Of a stretch of DNA of 64,000 bases, positions 18,369 through 27,791 are shown one piece after another. Numbering within the stretch: position 1 is the stretch's first letter; each line of letters begins with the position of its first letter. Both the position numbers and the translations under genes were made by a program. The stretch comes from Pseudolabrys sp. (GTDB lineage Bacteria; Pseudomonadota; Alphaproteobacteria; Rhizobiales; Xanthobacteraceae), in assembly GCA_029980465.1 (NCBI GenBank), contig JARYIJ010000001.1, positions 2,071,749 through 2,135,748 on the forward strand, given 5' to 3'. The notes under the pieces were generated by a model, which was given only the letters and a program-made list of their open reading frames with translations, did not search any database and was not told the DNA's origin.

Positions 18369-19187
18369 TCAGGTCCCGATCTTGAGCGGCGACACCAGCC
18401 CGCGCAAGGCCGCAATGGTGGAGAGCGCGACGATCCGGCCGGTCCGCGGGTTTTGCGACGGGATGCCGGCGATCTCCATCGAGAAGCGGGCGACCTCGGA
18501 TTCGACGGCGATGCGGTGCGTGTTGCGGGTGATGGTCGGGTCGGCCCAGATTTCGAGGCGGGTGCGGTCCGGCCCGATGCCGGCGAGGCTCAGCGCCGCC
18601 GCGACGTTGACGTTGGCCGGGAAGCCGCGCGCGCCGTCGCGGGCGCTGCCGTCGAACACCTTGAGCGGCTCTTTGAGATCCTTCACCGAGATGCCACGCT
18701 GCACGAGATAGGGCGCGCCGTCGAGCCCGGCCGGCGGCTTGCGCGTCACCATGGTCACCGATTGCACGTTGCCTTCGGCGGCGGCGCGCACGGCGTCGAG
18801 GCCGATCAGCGCGCCGGTCGGCACCACGATGCGCGCGCCTTTCTCTTGCGCCCGCTCGACCAGGTCCCAGTGGTCGAGAAGCTGCGCGACCGACAGCGGC
18901 ACGAGGATGCGGCCCTTGTCGATCGCGCTGATGGCGATGTCGCGGAAATGAGCGGGCGGCAGGCACTCGACGACGATGTCGCAGTCGTCGGCCAGCGCCG
19001 TGAATGAGCGCAGGCCGATCGCGTCGCCGAGTTGCGGCAGGTTGCGGCGCGCTTTCTCGGCGTCGCGCACCGAGACGGCGGCGAGTTCGAGCTCCGGCAC
19101 CTCGCCGTCGATCAGGCGGCGCGCCACTTCGAGGCCGACGCCGCCGAGTCCGGCCAGGCCGACACGCAATCGCTTTGCCGTCGTCAT
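18369..19187 (-). CDS. L-aspartate dehydrogenase-like oxidoreductase (NadX family)
   Basis: The 272-residue protein starts MTTAKRLRVGLAGLGGVG, an N-terminal Rossmann fold with a GLGGVG loop. The C-terminal domain has VPTGALIGLDAVRAAAEG and GFPANVNVAAALSLAGIG, the signature regions of aspartate dehydrogenases. The family enzyme interconverts aspartate and oxaloacetate plus ammonia through iminoaspartate. Its ATG overlaps the stop of the PaaG-like gene by four bases (ATGA), so it is translationally coupled to a catabolic unit and not to NAD biosynthesis genes. A different amino or imino acid substrate is therefore quite possible. Confidence 0.85.
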   Translation of the reverse strand: MTTAKRLRVGLAGLGGVGLEVARRLIDGEVPELELAAVSVRDAEKARRNLPQLGDAIGLRSFTALADDCDIVVECLPPAHFRDIAISAIDKGRILVPLSVAQLLDHWDLVERAQEKGARIVVPTGALIGLDAVRAAAEGNVQSVTMVTRKPPAGLDGAPYLVQRGISVKDLKEPLKVFDGSARDGARGFPANVNVAAALSLAGIGPDRTRLEIWADPTITRNTHRIAVESEVARFSMEIAGIPSQNPRTGRIVALSTIAALRGLVSPLKIGT

Positions 19188-19984
19188 CGCCTGGTCCTGC
19201 TTCCGGTGAAGTTCGGTTTTCGTTTCTCGACGAAGGCGCGCACGCCCTCGGCGAAATCCGGCGACATGCCGGCGCGCTTCTGCAGGTCGTATTCGAGCCG
19301 CAACTGCGTCTCGAGGTCGTTATGCCCCGCGGAATCGAACGCCTGCTTGGTCAGCGCCAGCGCGTAAGTCGGCGCCTTCGCGAACTGGACGCAAATCCTT
19401 TCCGCCTCGCTCATCAGCGCATCGTCGGCAACGGCCTTCCAGATCAGGCCCCATTCCTCGGCCTTGTCGGCGGAGATCGGCTCGGCCAGCAGCGCCATGC
19501 CGCGGGCGCGGGCGCTGCCGACGAGCCGCGGCAGAAACCAGGTGCCGCCGGCGTCGGGAATGAGGCCGATGCGGGCGAACGCCTCGACGAAGGTCGCGGA
19601 GCGCGCCGCCAGCACGATGTCGCAGGCCAGCGCGAAATTGCAGCCGGCGCCTGCCGCGACGCCGTTGACCGCGGCGACGACCGGGAACGGCAGCGCGCGC
19701 AGCTTGCGCACCAGCGGATTGTAGTGCGTGCGCAGCGACTCGCCGGCGGCGGCGATGTTGCCGTTCTGCATGATGCGGTCGTTGAGGTCCTGGCCGGAGC
19801 AGAAGGCGCGGCCGGCGCCGGTGATGAGCAGCGCGCGGGTCGTGCGGTCGCGCTCGGCCTCATGGATCGCGTCGGCGAGTGCCTCGTGCAGCGCGATATT
19901 GAAGGCGTTGAGCCGTTCGGGGCGGTTCAGCGTGACGACGCGGTAGCCGTCGCGCGTCTCCGACAGCACGGGTGCAGCGCTCAT
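19184..19984 (-). CDS. paaG: Enoyl-CoA hydratase/isomerase, PaaG-like
   Basis: The 266-residue crotonase-fold protein starts MSAAPVLSETRDGYRVVTLN. It matches PaaG in distinctive places: GRAFCSGQDLNDR, YNPLVRKLRALPFPVVAAVN, AARSATFVEAFARIGLIPDA with GGTWFLPRLVG, and KRKPNFTG near the end. PaaG isomerises the ring epoxide of phenylacetyl-CoA to an oxepin. The rest of the paa pathway is absent from this window, so this may be a paralogue acting on another CoA ester. It is coupled by four-base overlaps to the SDR gene before it and the dehydrogenase gene after it. Confidence 0.87.
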   Translation of the reverse strand: MSAAPVLSETRDGYRVVTLNRPERLNAFNIALHEALADAIHEAERDRTTRALLITGAGRAFCSGQDLNDRIMQNGNIAAAGESLRTHYNPLVRKLRALPFPVVAAVNGVAAGAGCNFALACDIVLAARSATFVEAFARIGLIPDAGGTWFLPRLVGSARARGMALLAEPISADKAEEWGLIWKAVADDALMSEAERICVQFAKAPTYALALTKQAFDSAGHNDLETQLRLEYDLQKRAGMSPDFAEGVRAFVEKRKPNFTGSRTRR

Positions 19985-20754
19985 GACGAGGTCACTCCGC
20001 CGTCGAGGTTGATGGTCTGGCCGGTGACGAAGCCGGACGCGGGGGAGGCGAGGTAGAGCATGGTGCCGATCAGGTCGTCCGGCGTCTCGGCGCGCGGAAT
20101 GCATTGCATCGCGATGATGCGCTCCTTTTGCGCCGGCGTCACGGTTTTGCGTTCGATCTCGGTGAAGGTGGCGCCGGGCAGGATGGCGTTGACGGTGATG
20201 CCGTCGCCGCCGAGCTCGCGCGCCATCGACAGGCTCATGCCGGCCAGCGCCGCCTTGGTGGCGATGTAGTGCAGGTAATTCGGCCGTCCGAGCCGCACCG
20301 CGCCGGAGGCGATATTGATGATGCGGCCCCATTTCGCCTGGCGCATGGCCGGCAGCACGGCGCGGGCGCACAGGAACGGACCGGTCAGGTTGACGCGCAG
20401 CACGCGCTCCCACTCCTCGAGCGGAATCTGGTCGAACGGCCGCATCTCCAGCGTCGAGAAGATGCCGGCATTGTTGATGAGGATGTCGATGCGGCCGAAT
20501 TCGTCGGTCACGGCCTCGATCATCTCGTCGATCGAGGCCGGGTCGGCGACGTCGGTGGTCACCGCGAAGGCCTTGCCGCCGGCGTCCATGATCTCCGTTG
20601 CGACCGCGGCGGCCTTGGCCTCGTTGAGCTCGGCGATGACCGGGACGGCACCGCACTCGGCCAGCGCCTTGGCGAAGGCGCGGCCGATGCCCTGGCCCGC
20701 GCCGGTGACGATGGCGACGCGGCCGGTGAGGTCGAACAAATCACGCGCGCTCAT
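19981..20754 (-). CDS. SDR-family oxidoreductase (3-oxoacyl reductase-like)
   Basis: The 257-residue protein starts MSARDLFDLTGRVAIVTGAG. It has a TGAGQGIG cofactor loop, NNAG, the catalytic Ser in INIASG and an intact YIATK pair. The C-terminal GFVTGQTINLDGGVT is typical. An upstream in-frame ATG at 20814 lies in a palindromic repeat half-copy and is rejected. It is the first gene of a tightly overlapping trio with the PaaG-like and aspartate-dehydrogenase-like genes, so it probably oxidises a hydroxyacyl or alcohol intermediate. Confidence 0.9.
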   Translation of the reverse strand: MSARDLFDLTGRVAIVTGAGQGIGRAFAKALAECGAVPVIAELNEAKAAAVATEIMDAGGKAFAVTTDVADPASIDEMIEAVTDEFGRIDILINNAGIFSTLEMRPFDQIPLEEWERVLRVNLTGPFLCARAVLPAMRQAKWGRIINIASGAVRLGRPNYLHYIATKAALAGMSLSMARELGGDGITVNAILPGATFTEIERKTVTPAQKERIIAMQCIPRAETPDDLIGTMLYLASPASGFVTGQTINLDGGVTSS

Positions 20755-20769
20755 GCCATTCTTTCCTTG

Positions 20770-20811
20770 GTCATTCCGTGACGGCGTGAAGCGCCGGACC
20801 CGGAATCCAGA
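20770..20811. repeat. Half-copy of palindromic repeat family A
   Basis: GTCATTCCGTGACGGCGTG followed by CGGAATCCAGA matches the left half of the repeat at 2521-2620. It fills most of the 63-base gap between the FAD oxidoreductase gene and the SDR gene. Confidence 0.7.
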
Positions 20812-20817
20812 CATGCC

Positions 20818-22455
20818 TCATGCCGCGCCTCGCTCAAGGGCCGGCAACCGCTCCAATGCGGTGCGCGCGTTCCACGGCTGCCACCACGGCTTGATGCCGA
20901 GATCGCTGGCGACAATGCCGGCGGTGATGTAGCCGGCGCCGCCGGAGATCGCGCCGCCCGGATGGCCGGACGAGCCGGCGCTGTACAGGTTCGGGATCGG
21001 CGTGCGGTAGCCGAAGTGGTTGTACATCACTTGCTCGGCATTGAAGGCGCCCATGAAGATGTCGCCGCCGCGCATGTTGACCATCTCCTGGACGTAGTCG
21101 CGCCCCGTGTAGATGTAACGGCCGAGGATGTTCTTCGACGTCATGTTCGGGCAGTAGCGGGCGAAGGTCTCGACGATCCGGTCGGCGAACTCCTCCTTGA
21201 AGCTCTCGTAGCTCTGCGCGCCGATATCGGGGTTGAGCGGCATCACATGCCAGCAATAGGTCGTGTACTTGCCGGGTGGTGCCTGCGTCGGGTCGAGCAG
21301 GCTGAGCGGCCCGGAGCCGAACTGCACCAGTTTGGGCACGCGGCCCGCTTTCACGTCCTCATGGGCGTCGAACAGGTCCTGCATGGTCTCGGCGCCGATC
21401 GACCATTTCAGCGTGCGGTTGATGTTGGGATCGAAGGTCTCCGCCGCGAAGCGCGGGCTTTCATTGAGCGCAAGATGCAGCCCGAACAGCGACCACGCTG
21501 TGTACTGGAAGGCGTCGACCTGCTTGAGGAACGCGGCCGGCAGTTGCTCGCGGCCGATCAGCGATTCGAACGTCTGATGCACGTCGAGCGTCGAGGCGAC
21601 GAACTGCCGGGCGCGCACGGTGCGGCCATCGTCGAGCGCGATGCCGGTGGCGCGGCCGTTCTCGACGACGATGCGGTCGATCTGCACCTGCGGCTCGAAG
21701 CGGCCGCCGGCCTTGATGAATTCCTCCATCAGCCCGCGCGCGAGGTTGAACGAGCCGCCCTGGCAGAGCTGGTAGCCGCTCTCGAGGTCGAAGGCGCGGA
21801 TGACCGAACCCATCGGCGAGGTCTTCGACAGGGTGTCGACCAGCCAGGTGCCGAACAGCGAGACCTTGAACAGGAACAGCAACTGGACGTGCTCGTTCTC
21901 GAACAGCTCGCGCACGACGTCGAGCGGCTGCCGGTTCGACATGTCGAGGAATTCACGGCCGAGCGCGGTCTTCGACAGATAGGCCTCGCGCTCCGCTTGC
22001 GGCAGCGGCTCGGCGTAGCGTTCGGGCAGGAAGATTTCGGCGGTGATCTTTTCCGCCTTGCGATTCCACTCGCGGAAGGTGGCGGCGTCCTTTTTCGAGA
22101 AGCGGGCGATGTTGGCGACCGACTCCTCGAGGTCGCGGCCGAGCACCAGCGCTGAGCCGTCGTGGTGGGCCTGGCCCAGCTCGTAGCGCGGCGTGATGTA
22201 GCCGACCCGCTCGCCGAGATCGAGGTCCTTGAACCACGGCGTCTCGGTGATGTGGAAGTGGTTGATCGAATGCAGATTGTGCTGAAACCCGGGCAACGTG
22301 ACTTCGCGGGTGCACAAGCCGCCGCCGTAGGTCAGCCGCCGGTCGACCAGCAGGATGTCGAGCCCGGCGCGGGCGAGATAGGCGCCGAGAATGAGGCCAT
22401 GATGGCCGGCGCCGACGATGATGCCGTCATAGCTGCGATCGAGTGCCTTCGACAC
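20818..22455 (-). CDS. FAD-dependent oxidoreductase, phytoene dehydrogenase-like
   Basis: This 545-residue protein has an N-terminal dinucleotide fold, DGIIVGAGHHGLILGAYLAR, followed by GGGLCTREVTLPGF. A C-terminal FAD motif, PNLYSAGSSGHPGGAISGGA, completes the NAD(P)/FAD amino-oxidase/CrtI-type architecture. The GTG at 22455 is chosen because AGGGA lies nine bases upstream; an in-frame GTG at 22500 would add 15 residues that do not fit the family. It lies upstream of the SDR-PaaG-dehydrogenase trio on the same strand and divergent from a liv operon. A desaturase or amine-oxidase-like reaction is possible; no carotenoid genes are nearby. Confidence 0.88.
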   Translation of the reverse strand: MSKALDRSYDGIIVGAGHHGLILGAYLARAGLDILLVDRRLTYGGGLCTREVTLPGFQHNLHSINHFHITETPWFKDLDLGERVGYITPRYELGQAHHDGSALVLGRDLEESVANIARFSKKDAATFREWNRKAEKITAEIFLPERYAEPLPQAEREAYLSKTALGREFLDMSNRQPLDVVRELFENEHVQLLFLFKVSLFGTWLVDTLSKTSPMGSVIRAFDLESGYQLCQGGSFNLARGLMEEFIKAGGRFEPQVQIDRIVVENGRATGIALDDGRTVRARQFVASTLDVHQTFESLIGREQLPAAFLKQVDAFQYTAWSLFGLHLALNESPRFAAETFDPNINRTLKWSIGAETMQDLFDAHEDVKAGRVPKLVQFGSGPLSLLDPTQAPPGKYTTYCWHVMPLNPDIGAQSYESFKEEFADRIVETFARYCPNMTSKNILGRYIYTGRDYVQEMVNMRGGDIFMGAFNAEQVMYNHFGYRTPIPNLYSAGSSGHPGGAISGGAGYITAGIVASDLGIKPWWQPWNARTALERLPALERGAA

Positions 22456-22697
22456 GAGTGCGTTTCCCTGAAGCGGTCCTTGCGCGCGTTTTGCGCCCAC
22501 AGTGCCGGTCGGCCGCCGCCGAGGTCAATGCTCGATGGCGCATGGCCGCGCGCCACGGCCACGGCAGGGCCTGAAAGAGGCATGAACTATATCCCGATCT
22601 CGCCGTGCGACTCTTCTCCCGGTGGACCTGACGGCGATCTTGCCGCTAGATTATCACCAATAGAACATCGGCCATGTGGCCGAGGGGGAGGAAGCTC

Positions 22698-23867
22698 ATG
22701 CGGAAAAGTTTGCTTGTGGCGGGCGTGGCTCTGGCGCTCATGGCCGGACCGGCGTCGGCCCAGAACAAGACCATCAAGATCGGCTTTGTCAGCACCTTCA
22801 GCGGCCCGACCGCGGTGATCGGCAACGACATGCGCAACGCCTTCGAGCTCGCGCTCGACCACATGGGCCGCAAGATGGGCGGCATCCCGGTCGAGGTGAT
22901 CTACGAAGATGACGGCCAGAAGCCGGAGGTCGGCAAGCAGAAGACGCAGAAGCTGATCGAGTCCGACAAGGTCGATTTCATCTCCGGCTATATCTGGTCG
23001 AACGTCGTGCTGGCGTCGGTCAAGCCGATCGTCGATTCCAAGACCTTCCTGATTGTCGCCAATGCCGGCGCGTCCGAGCTCGCCGGCAAGCAGTGCTCGC
23101 CCTACGTCTTCTCGACGTCATGGACCAACGATCAGAATCCGCGTGCGGTCGCCGAGTACATGAACAAGAAGGGCATCAAGACGGTCTACATGATCGGTCC
23201 GAACTACGCCGCGGGTAAGGAAAACCTCGGCGGCATGGCGGCTGCGTTCAGGGGCAAGGTCGTCGGCGAGGATTATACGACCTGGCCGTCGCAGCTCGAC
23301 TTCTCGGCCGAGCTTGCCAAGGCCAAGGCCGCCAATCCCGGCGCGATCTATACGTTCTATCCCGGCGCCGCCGGCGTCCAGTTCCTTAATCAGTACGAGC
23401 AGGCCGGCCTCAAGGGCAAAATCCCGCTGTACACGACCTTCACGATCGACTCGCTCAGCCTGCCGCGCCAGAAGGATGCCGCCGTCGGCGTGATCGGCGC
23501 GCTGCAGTGGGGTGCCGACCTGAAGAACGATGCCAACAAGAAGTTCGTCTCGGACTTCGAGGCCAAGTTCAAAACCGAGCCGTCGTTCTATGCGGCGCAG
23601 TCCTACGACGCGGCCAACCTGATCGCGTCAGCGGTCGCCGCGGTCAAAGGCAATCTCAAGGACAAGGCCGCGGTGCAGAAGGCGCTGGAAAAGGCCAACT
23701 TCAAGTCGGTGCGCGGCGCCTTCAAGTTCGACACCGACCACTATCCGATCCAGAACTTCTACATGCAGGAAGTGGTGAAGAACGGCGACAAGTACACGCT
23801 GAAGACGATTGCCACGGCGATCGAGAACAGTCGCAACGTGCACGTTGGCGACTGCCCGATGAAATAA
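22698..23867 (+). CDS. livJ: ABC transporter periplasmic substrate-binding protein (LivJ family)
   Basis: The 389-residue protein starts MRKSLLVAGVALALMAGPAS, a Sec signal peptide cleaved near ASA-QN. The start follows a strong site, GGGGGAGGAAG. The mature part begins KTIKIGFVSTFSGPTAVIGN, a Peripla_BP_6 fold of normal length. It leads the complete rightward liv operon and is divergent from the FAD oxidoreductase and SDR-PaaG genes. That suggests it takes up a substrate of that pathway; this link is inference from position. Confidence 0.93.
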   Translation: MRKSLLVAGVALALMAGPASAQNKTIKIGFVSTFSGPTAVIGNDMRNAFELALDHMGRKMGGIPVEVIYEDDGQKPEVGKQKTQKLIESDKVDFISGYIWSNVVLASVKPIVDSKTFLIVANAGASELAGKQCSPYVFSTSWTNDQNPRAVAEYMNKKGIKTVYMIGPNYAAGKENLGGMAAAFRGKVVGEDYTTWPSQLDFSAELAKAKAANPGAIYTFYPGAAGVQFLNQYEQAGLKGKIPLYTTFTIDSLSLPRQKDAAVGVIGALQWGADLKNDANKKFVSDFEAKFKTEPSFYAAQSYDAANLIASAVAAVKGNLKDKAAVQKALEKANFKSVRGAFKFDTDHYPIQNFYMQEVVKNGDKYTLKTIATAIENSRNVHVGDCPMK

Positions 23868-23949
23868 CGGGCGGCGGCGGATACCGGGGCGGCAGAAGCG
23901 GAAGCGTTTCTGCCGTCTCGCTTTTGGGGGGAAAATCAAGGAATGTGGT

Positions 23950-24000
23950 GTCCCGGGCGCCGCGCAACATCCTGTGTTGCGCAGATCCGAGACACAGAGA
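23950..24000. repeat. Remnant of palindromic repeat family B
   Basis: GTGTCCCGGGCGCCGCGCAA and the closing GCAGATCCGAGACAC are the two outer parts of family B with the middle missing. It sits between livJ and livH, as repeat A does in the other liv operon. Confidence 0.6.
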
Positions 24001-24012
24001 TCCGATCGAGCG

Positions 24013-24933
24013 ATGACGAGCCTGTTCTTCGAGCAATGCCTCAACGGCCTTCAGTTCGGCCTGCTGCTGTTCCTGCTGGCGGCCGGGCTGACGCTGGTGT
24101 TCGGCATCATGGACCTCGTCAATCTGGCGCACGGCTCGCTCTACATGGTCGGCGCCTATTTCGCGGCGACCTTCGCTGCCTGGACGAACAGCTTCGTGCT
24201 CGGCGCCGTCATGGCGCTGATCGCCACATTGGTAGTCGGCATGGTGGTTGAGGTCGTGGTGATGCGCCGCATGTATGGCCGCGATCACCTCGACCACGTG
24301 CTGGCGACGTTCGGCCTCATCCTGTTCTTCGACGAGCTGGTTCGCCTGATCTGGGGTCCCGGCGGCCTGAGCCTGCCGCTGCCGTCCTGGCTCAACCGGC
24401 CGGTGCAGATCCTGCCCGGATTCCAGTATTCCGGCTACCGGCTCTCGATCATCGTGGTCAGCCTCGCGGTCGCAGTCTTCCTCTACGTGCTGGTGATGCG
24501 TACGCGCATCGGCATGCTGATCCGCGCCGGCGCGGCGAATCGTGAGATGGTCGGCGCGCTCGGCGTCAACATCAAGCTGCTGTTCACGCTGGTGTTCGGG
24601 CTCGGCGCCGCGCTTGCGGGCCTGGCCGGCCTGATGCAGGCGCCGATTTTGACCGTGCAGATCGGCATGGGCGAGAACATCCTCATTCTGGCCTTCGTCA
24701 TCACCGTCATCGGCGGCATCGGCTCGATTCGCGGCGCATTCATCGCCGCCATCATGGTGGGCTTCATCGACACGCTGGGCCGGGCCTACTTTCCGGAAAT
24801 CCTGCGCAGCTTCCTGTCGAAAGACGTTGCCGCCACCGCGGCGCCGGCGCTGTCATCGATGCTGATCTATCTGCTGATGGCCATCGTTCTCATTGCGCGG
24901 CCGGAAGGCCTGTTTCCGGCGGTCCGCAAATGA
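24013..24933 (+). CDS. livH: Branched-chain amino acid-type ABC transporter permease (LivH family)
   Basis: The 306-residue permease starts MTSLFFEQCLNGLQFGLLLF. It carries the LivH signature GIMDLVNLAHGSLYMVGAYF near residues 32-51 and multiple membrane spans. The gap of 145 bases after livJ contains a repeat remnant; the following livM start overlaps its stop by four bases (ATGA). Confidence 0.93.
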   Translation: MTSLFFEQCLNGLQFGLLLFLLAAGLTLVFGIMDLVNLAHGSLYMVGAYFAATFAAWTNSFVLGAVMALIATLVVGMVVEVVVMRRMYGRDHLDHVLATFGLILFFDELVRLIWGPGGLSLPLPSWLNRPVQILPGFQYSGYRLSIIVVSLAVAVFLYVLVMRTRIGMLIRAGAANREMVGALGVNIKLLFTLVFGLGAALAGLAGLMQAPILTVQIGMGENILILAFVITVIGGIGSIRGAFIAAIMVGFIDTLGRAYFPEILRSFLSKDVAATAAPALSSMLIYLLMAIVLIARPEGLFPAVRK

Positions 24934-25889
24934 GCGGCTGGCTGACGCCACGCAACATCGTCGTCGTCATCCTGATCGCCGGGCTGACGCTGCTGCCCGC
25001 CTACGTCGTGCTGACCGGCGACCGCTTCGCGCTGACCTTGTTTACCCGCATCGTCATCCTGTCGCTCGCCGCTGTCAGCCTGAATCTCATTCTCGGCTAT
25101 GGCGGCATGATGAGCTTCGGCCACGCCGCCTATCTCGGCATCGGCGGTTATGCCGTCGGCATCCTGGCGGCGGAGGGCGTCTATTCCGGCTTCGTGCAGT
25201 GGCCGCTCGCGCTGGTCGCGTCCGCGCTGTTCGCGCTGGTGGTCGGCGCGTTGTCGTTGCGCACGCGCGGCGTCTATTTCATCATGATCACGCTCGCCTT
25301 CGCGCAGATGGCCTATTACGTCTTCTCCGGGCTCGCGCGTTACGGCGGCGACGACGGCCAGACGATCGACAAGCGCAGCCAGTTCGCTGGCCTCCTCAAC
25401 CTCGAGAACAAGGTCGTCTTTTATTACGTCTGCCTCGTTCTGCTGTTCGCCTGCATCTATCTGGTGTGGCGGCTGGTGAACTCCCGGTTCGGGCTGGTCA
25501 TCCAGGGCGCGCGCTCGAACGAGGCGCGCATGCGGGCGATCGGCTTCCCGACCTATCGTTACAAGCTGGTCTGCTTCGTGATCGCCGGCACGATGGGCGG
25601 GCTGGCCGGCGCGCTGGTCGCCAACAACACGGACTTCGTCAGCCCGGCGATGATGTTCTGGACGCGCTCGGGCGACCTCATCGTCATGGTCGTGCTCGGC
25701 GGCATGGGCACGCTGTTCGGTCCAGTGTTTGGCGCGATATTCCTGCTGGTGCTGGAGGAGGTGCTGTCAGGCTTCACCGAATACTGGCAGATCATCCTTG
25801 GCCCGCTGCTGGTGCTGGTCGTGCTGTTCGCGCGCGGCGGCATCGACGGCCTGTTGCGCAGCCTGTCACGGGAGAAATCCCATGGCTGA
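24930..25889 (+). CDS. livM: Branched-chain amino acid-type ABC transporter permease (LivM family)
   Basis: The 319-residue permease starts MSGWLTPRNIVVVILIAGLT. It contains the LivM signature ILGYGGMMSFGHAAYLGIGG and several membrane spans. It overlaps livH by four bases and livG by eight, so the operon is tightly coupled. Confidence 0.93.
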   Translation: MSGWLTPRNIVVVILIAGLTLLPAYVVLTGDRFALTLFTRIVILSLAAVSLNLILGYGGMMSFGHAAYLGIGGYAVGILAAEGVYSGFVQWPLALVASALFALVVGALSLRTRGVYFIMITLAFAQMAYYVFSGLARYGGDDGQTIDKRSQFAGLLNLENKVVFYYVCLVLLFACIYLVWRLVNSRFGLVIQGARSNEARMRAIGFPTYRYKLVCFVIAGTMGGLAGALVANNTDFVSPAMMFWTRSGDLIVMVVLGGMGTLFGPVFGAIFLLVLEEVLSGFTEYWQIILGPLLVLVVLFARGGIDGLLRSLSREKSHG

Positions 25890-26636
25890 GCCGCTGCTTC
25901 AGGTCGAACGGCTGTTGAAGCGGTTCGGCGGCATTCTCGCCAGCGACGATATTTCGCTGACCGTCGCCCGCGGCGAGCTGCACGCCATCATCGGCCCCAA
26001 CGGCGCCGGCAAGACGACGCTGGTGTCGCAGCTCAGCGGCCAGCTCAGGCCGGACTCCGGCACGATCCGCTTTGCCGGCGGCGACATCACGTCCGTGCCG
26101 CAGTACAGGCGCAGCGCGCTCGGCCTCGCCCGCTCGTTCCAGATCACGTCGCTGTTTCTCGACATGACGGCGCTCGACAATGTCGCGCTCGCCGTGCAGG
26201 CGCATGCCGGTCATTCGTTCCGGTTCTGGACGAATGCGCGCGGCGAGGACGTCTTGCGCGAGCCGGCGCGCGCCGCGCTCGAGCGCGTTGGCCTCGGCGA
26301 CCGCGCCAACTGGCTGGCGTCGCGGCTCAGCCACGGCGAGCATCGCCAGCTCGAGCTGGCGATGGCGCTGGCCGGCCAGCCTCGCCTGCTGCTGCTCGAC
26401 GAGCCGATGGCGGGCATGGGCCCGGACGATTCGGCCCGCATGGTGAAGACGCTGCGCGCGCTCAAGCAGGAGGTCACCATCCTGCTGATCGAGCACGACA
26501 TGGAGGCGGTGTTCGCGCTGGCCGACCGCATCAGCGTGCTGGTTTATGGCCGGGTCATCGCGTCCGGCCCGCCGGCGGAGATTCGCGCCAACCGGCAGGT
26601 GCGCGACGCCTATCTCGGCGAGCAGGAGGCCACATC

Positions 26637-26640
<4 letters not shown>
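25882..26640 (+). CDS. livG: Branched-chain amino acid-type ABC transporter ATP-binding protein (LivG family)
   Basis: The 252-residue ATPase starts MAEPLLQVERLLKRFGGILA. It has Walker A GPNGAGKTT, the modified signature LSHGEHRQLELAMAL, Walker B LLLDEPMAGMG and the switch IEHDM. The long insert after the Q-loop (HAGHSFRFWTNARGED) is normal for LivG. It pairs with LivF on the cytoplasmic face. Confidence 0.93.
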
Positions 26641-27335
<695 letters not shown>

Positions 27336-27340
27336 TTTGA

Positions 27341-27780
27341 TCCCTCCCCCGAAGGGGGAGGGTGGCGAGCGAAGCGAGCCGGGTGGGGTGCTCATGGCGA
27401 ATGAGAGAGCGAGGAAGCTGCGTAAGTCTCTCACGCCGCAAGAAGTGAAAATCTGGAATCATCTTCGGTCATGGAGAAAGCGCGGGTTTCATTTTCGACG
27501 TCAAGCTCCGCGCGAGGGCTTCATCGTGGATTTTGTGTGCTTGAAACATAGCCTCATCATCGAAATCGATGGTGGGCAACATAACTTCGAGAATCATGTT
27601 TCAAGCGACGTGGAGCGCGAGGCCAAATTATCGCTCGCGGGATTCCGCGTCCTTCGATTTTGGAATAGCGATGTTGACCGCAATCTTCCTGGCGTCTTGC
27701 AGACTATTGAATCCGCGTTGACGGTCGGCGCGCCCCACCCGACCGCCTCCGGCGGCCACCCTCCCCCGAAGGGGGAGGGA
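27341..27780 (+). mobile_element. Repeat-bounded DUF559 unit (candidate mobile element)
   Basis: The two 50-bp ends (27341-27390 and about 27731-27780) are inverted copies of each other. Each holds an outer hairpin CCCTCCCCC-GAA-GGGGGAGGG, a conserved GGTGGC, a variable inner hairpin (GAGCGAAGCGAGC at left, CCGCCTCCGGCGG at right) and a CGGGTGGGG tail. They enclose one nuclease-like gene. It fills the space between livF and the convergent mdtC gene. The structure suggests a REP-like sequence moved as a pair with its cargo. Mobility is inferred; no target duplication is obvious. Confidence 0.55.
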
Positions 27781-27783
27781 TAA
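27394..27783 (+). CDS. DUF559 protein, Vsr-like PD-(D/E)XK nuclease
   Basis: The 129-residue protein starts MANERARKLRKSLTPQEVKI. The frame is open through the left repeat to 27337, but the ATG at 27394 matches the domain start. It shows RRQAPREGFIVDFVC, then LIIEIDGGQH, giving the Asp and Glu-x-Asp of a restriction-endonuclease-like core, and GFRVLRFWNSDV. The last residues (PTASGGHPPPKGEG) are encoded by the right terminal repeat and the TAA lies just at its edge, so gene and repeat form one unit. The family is distantly related to very-short-patch repair endonucleases. Its DNA substrate is not known. Confidence 0.85.
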   Translation: MANERARKLRKSLTPQEVKIWNHLRSWRKRGFHFRRQAPREGFIVDFVCLKHSLIIEIDGGQHNFENHVSSDVEREAKLSLAGFRVLRFWNSDVDRNLPGVLQTIESALTVGAPHPTASGGHPPPKGEG

Positions 27784-27791
27784 GAAAAACT

